NCBI RefSeq assembly: GCF_006170445.1
Contig: NZ_VCNA01000016.1
Span: forward strand, 1-64,000
DNA length: 64,000 nt
Direction of reading: 5' to 3'
Origin: Brevibacillus dissolubilis
GTDB taxonomy: Bacteria > Bacillota > Bacilli > Brevibacillales > Brevibacillaceae
The translations under genes and the position numbers were made by a program. A model generated the notes under the pieces. It was not told the origin of the DNA. It saw nothing but the letters and a program-made list of their open reading frames with translations, and did no database searches. The first letter of the stretch is position 1. Every line of letters begins with the position of its first letter. Positions 62,229-64,000 of the stretch are shown one piece after another.

Positions 62229-62289
62229 GGTGTGTCTTCTCCTCTCAAATCAAACCAAAACTGCGTTCATTATACCATAAGGTGGGTTG

Positions 62290-62412
62290 GGAGTTGAAAA
62301 AGGTTGAGTGGTGGGAAGCATAGATGATATCTGTTCTCCAGTCGCCTTTCCCCCTCGTAAGAGGGGCCGGTCTCCTTACGATCAGATATCATCTACGCTT
62401 CCAACAACTTTT
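62290..62412. repeat. Long imperfect inverted repeat with inner GC hairpin
   Basis: Arms GAAGCATAGATGATATCTG and CAGATATCATCTACGCTTC pair over 19 bases with one mismatch. The pairing continues outward (GAAAAAGGTTG with CAACTTTTTC, with a 5-base bulge). The centre has CCCCTCGTAAGAGGGG. Looks like a folded palindromic element (REP or MITE-like) between spoVT and yabM; a second copy was not found in this window. Confidence 0.6.
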
Positions 62413-62436
62413 TCCGAGAGGAATAATGAGGAAGAA

Positions 62437-62477
62437 AAGAAAAGAAGACCCCAGCGCTAATCGCAAGAGGTCTTCCT
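62437..62477 (-). terminator. spoVT terminator
   Basis: GAAGACC / GGTCTTC stem followed by TTTTCTTTTC. Confidence 0.85.
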
Positions 62478-62503
62478 GTAAGATCGTATCCCCATCTACT
62501 TGA

Positions 62504-63043
62504 TTACTGTTCCATTTGCTTCGCCAAGAAGCCTGCAGCTGTCTCAGCCATTTTGGTTTCTAATTCGCCCATCTTCACTTCGTTTTTGTTGACGAGGATG
62601 ACCCCGCCGATTGGGTCGCCACCTGCTACGATTGGAGCGATGACGAAGGAGGAATATTGTTCTGAGTTGTCGCGGGTAATCTCATATTGGCCAGCGTTTT
62701 TCTCTAGACGAGTTTTACGCTCCTCCAAGGTTTTTTCGACGAGGGAGCCGATAGGTTTCTCCATGTACTCCTTCTTGGAAGCACCAGATACAGCGATGAC
62801 AGTGTCACGGTCAGTGATGATGACAGTATGGTTCAAGGATTCGTAGAGTGAATCAGCATATTCTTTGGCGAAATCAGCCAATTCGCCGATTGGTGAATAT
62901 TTCTTCAAGATAACTTCCCCATCACGGTCGACAAAAATCTCAAGTGGATCGCCTTCGCGGATACGAAGTGTGCGGCGGATTTCCTTCGGGATTACGACCC
63001 GTCCGAGGTCGTCAATACGACGAACAATACCAGTTGCCTTCAT
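62504..63043 (-). CDS. spoVT: Stage V sporulation regulator SpoVT
   Basis: 179 residues. N-terminal AbrB-type swapped hairpin (MKATGIVRRIDDLGRVVIPK) for DNA binding and a C-terminal GAF-like domain (VIAVSGASKKEYMEKPIG). It tunes sigma-G-dependent forespore genes. In B. subtilis it is itself under sigma-G, and a sigma-G-like promoter is seen upstream. Confidence 0.97.
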   Translation of the reverse strand: MKATGIVRRIDDLGRVVIPKEIRRTLRIREGDPLEIFVDRDGEVILKKYSPIGELADFAKEYADSLYESLNHTVIITDRDTVIAVSGASKKEYMEKPIGSLVEKTLEERKTRLEKNAGQYEITRDNSEQYSSFVIAPIVAGGDPIGGVILVNKNEVKMGELETKMAETAAGFLAKQMEQ

Positions 63044-63368
63044 AATCTTGTTGCCTCGCTTTCTTGAGAAGATTTTGTGTGTCTTTCCTTTGAGGATTAG
63101 CTATATGTTTTCCTGAATCTCTGTTTTTTACTAATCACTACCTTGCAGTAACTTTTTCCAACGGTGCTCATCTTACCAACGCGCCATGCTCTCTCCCGGT
63201 CGGTAGCGAGTGACTATAGTATTTGCCGCGGGTTACAGAATATGCGATCAAACGAAAAAACAGGGTGGCTTGCTATGGGCTATTCTGGGGGCATTCCTCC
63301 ATCAAAAAACACCATTTCGCCAAGGCAGGCTTCTGCTTCGGCAAAATGGCGTTTCCATGATGATGTTC
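63044..63368 (-). promoter_or_regulatory. spoVT upstream region with sigma-G-like promoter
   Basis: No gene seen. On the minus strand CGCATA (63241-63246) and AATACTA (63217-63223) are separated by 17 bases, resembling the sigma-G consensus TGAATA-N17/18-CATACTA. The leader would be about 165 nt, long for such a gene, so another start nearer the ATG is possible. The distal part holds the prsA-like terminator. Confidence 0.4.
63304..63350 (-). terminator. Terminator of the PrsA-like gene
   Basis: CCATTTTGCC / GGCGAAATGG stem followed by TGTTTTTTG. Confidence 0.8.
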
Positions 63369-64000
63369 TTATTTAGTCGCTGGTGCAGCGGCTTTTACTT
63401 CTGGGATGTTCCACTTGGTCACGAGCTTGTCCAGTTCGTCTTTGACAAACGCATCGTATTTTTTGCTAAGGGCGATTTCTTTGAATTGTTGCTTGGTTTC
63501 TTCGAAGGTCTTCACAGCACGCTTCTCCACTCGGATCACGTGGTAGCCGTAATCGGTCTTGACTGGTGTTGCGCTTACCTCGCCCACTTTTTGCTTGAGG
63601 GCGGCATCCCGGAATTCAGGAACCCATTGGTTGACGTCCGCATCTGCATACAGACCGCCGTTTTCTTTGCTGCCTGGGTCTTCCGTGAATTCTTTTGCCA
63701 GCTTCGCCATGTCTTCACCCTTGTTGATGCGGGCGGTCAGATCATTGGCGAGCTTGAGTGCTTCTTCTGGCTTGTGCTTCTCGAAGTTGATCAGGATGTG
63801 GCGGACAGATGCAGTCGTGAGTGCTGCTTTATCAGTTGTATCGTATTCCTTTTTCACATCCGCATCGGTGACAGATGATTCAAGCAGGTTGACGGATTTA
63901 TTGATGAGTGTCATTTGCTCGATGATTTGTTCTTTGGTCAGCTTGTGGTTTTCCAAGAGCTTGTTGAACTTGGCTTCATCATTGCCGAGCATGCCGACGA
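63369..64000 (-). CDS. PrsA-like extracytoplasmic peptidyl-prolyl isomerase (N-terminus outside window)
   Basis: Partial: about 210 C-terminal residues, the frame staying open to the right edge. A helical SurA-like part (KLTKEQIIEQMTLINKSVN) precedes a parvulin domain (SVRHILINFEKH, DPGSKENGGLYA, ALKQKVGEVSATPVKTDYGY). In monoderms PrsA is a lipoprotein foldase for secreted enzymes; the lipobox would lie beyond the window. It occupies the usual place of prsA-like yabR-region genes between mfd and spoVT (mfd would be further right). Confidence 0.88.
   Translation of the reverse strand, partial: VGMLGNDEAKFNKLLENHKLTKEQIIEQMTLINKSVNLLESSVTDADVKKEYDTTDKAALTTASVRHILINFEKHKPEEALKLANDLTARINKGEDMAKLAKEFTEDPGSKENGGLYADADVNQWVPEFRDAALKQKVGEVSATPVKTDYGYHVIRVEKRAVKTFEETKQQFKEIALSKKYDAFVKDELDKLVTKWNIPEVKAAAPATK

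Overview
The window looks like the origin-proximal chromosome of an endospore-forming member of the Bacillota (class Bacilli). Evidence is the presence of spoIIE, spoVT, yabP/yabQ and a SpoVB-like flippase, Bacillus-type ribosome binding sites, and a gene order that reads, on the minus strand, spoVT-yabM-yabN-rqcP-yabP-yabQ-divIC-yabR-spoIIE-yabS-yabT-tilS-hpt-ftsH ... coaX ... hslO-PPIase-cysK-pabA ... folP-folB-folK-yazB-dusB ... lysS-16S rRNA. That is the Bacillus subtilis order, so most of the window is ancestral backbone. Something near Alicyclobacillaceae (Tumebacillus-like) fits, but this is a guess without a 16S or protein search.

Layout from left to right. 1-410: 5' end of a 16S rRNA gene and its leader, running out of the window. 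411-13140: lysS, greA, dusB and the folate genes, a PhoP-box-controlled phoX-tatA-tatC module inserted between pabA and folP, then cysK, a parvulin, hslO and an HxlR regulator. 13391-14326: a group-2 type sigma factor. 14605-24340: a divergent, peptidase-less Tad-like pilus or secretion cluster (cluster II) with pseudo-MinD proteins and a string of tiny pilin-like genes. 24451-31933: a compact, complete-looking Gram-positive Tad (Flp) pilus cluster (cluster I). 32310-35301: an accessory patch with a BECR-type nuclease, a structured independently transcribed RNA, a DUF4097-like protein and a three-repeat secreted protein. 35406-38681: nadB-nadC-coaX. 38902-44133: an AbrB-family membrane protein and a zinc uptake system (znuA, znuCB-zur) with a PCYCGC lipoprotein. 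44320-64000: nadA, a HAD phosphatase and the conserved ftsH-to-spoVT block, ending in a truncated PrsA-like foldase.

Functional themes: coenzyme synthesis (folate, NAD, CoA), redox and protein quality control (hslO, HxlR, PPIases, ftsH, RqcP), sporulation (spoIIE, spoVT, yabP/Q), phosphate and zinc starvation responses with visible operators, and two neighbouring pilus systems. The 18 kb of Tad genes and the accessory patch sit between coaX and hslO, which are close neighbours in B. subtilis, so this interval is an insertion hotspot relative to that reference.

The strongest candidates for something undescribed are cluster II, the ~170-nt structured RNA at 32.8-32.97 kb next to the nuclease gene, and a two-gene cassette at 57.88-58.6 kb bracketed by two identical 33-bp terminators. 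All functions are read from sequence by eye; no database search was run.
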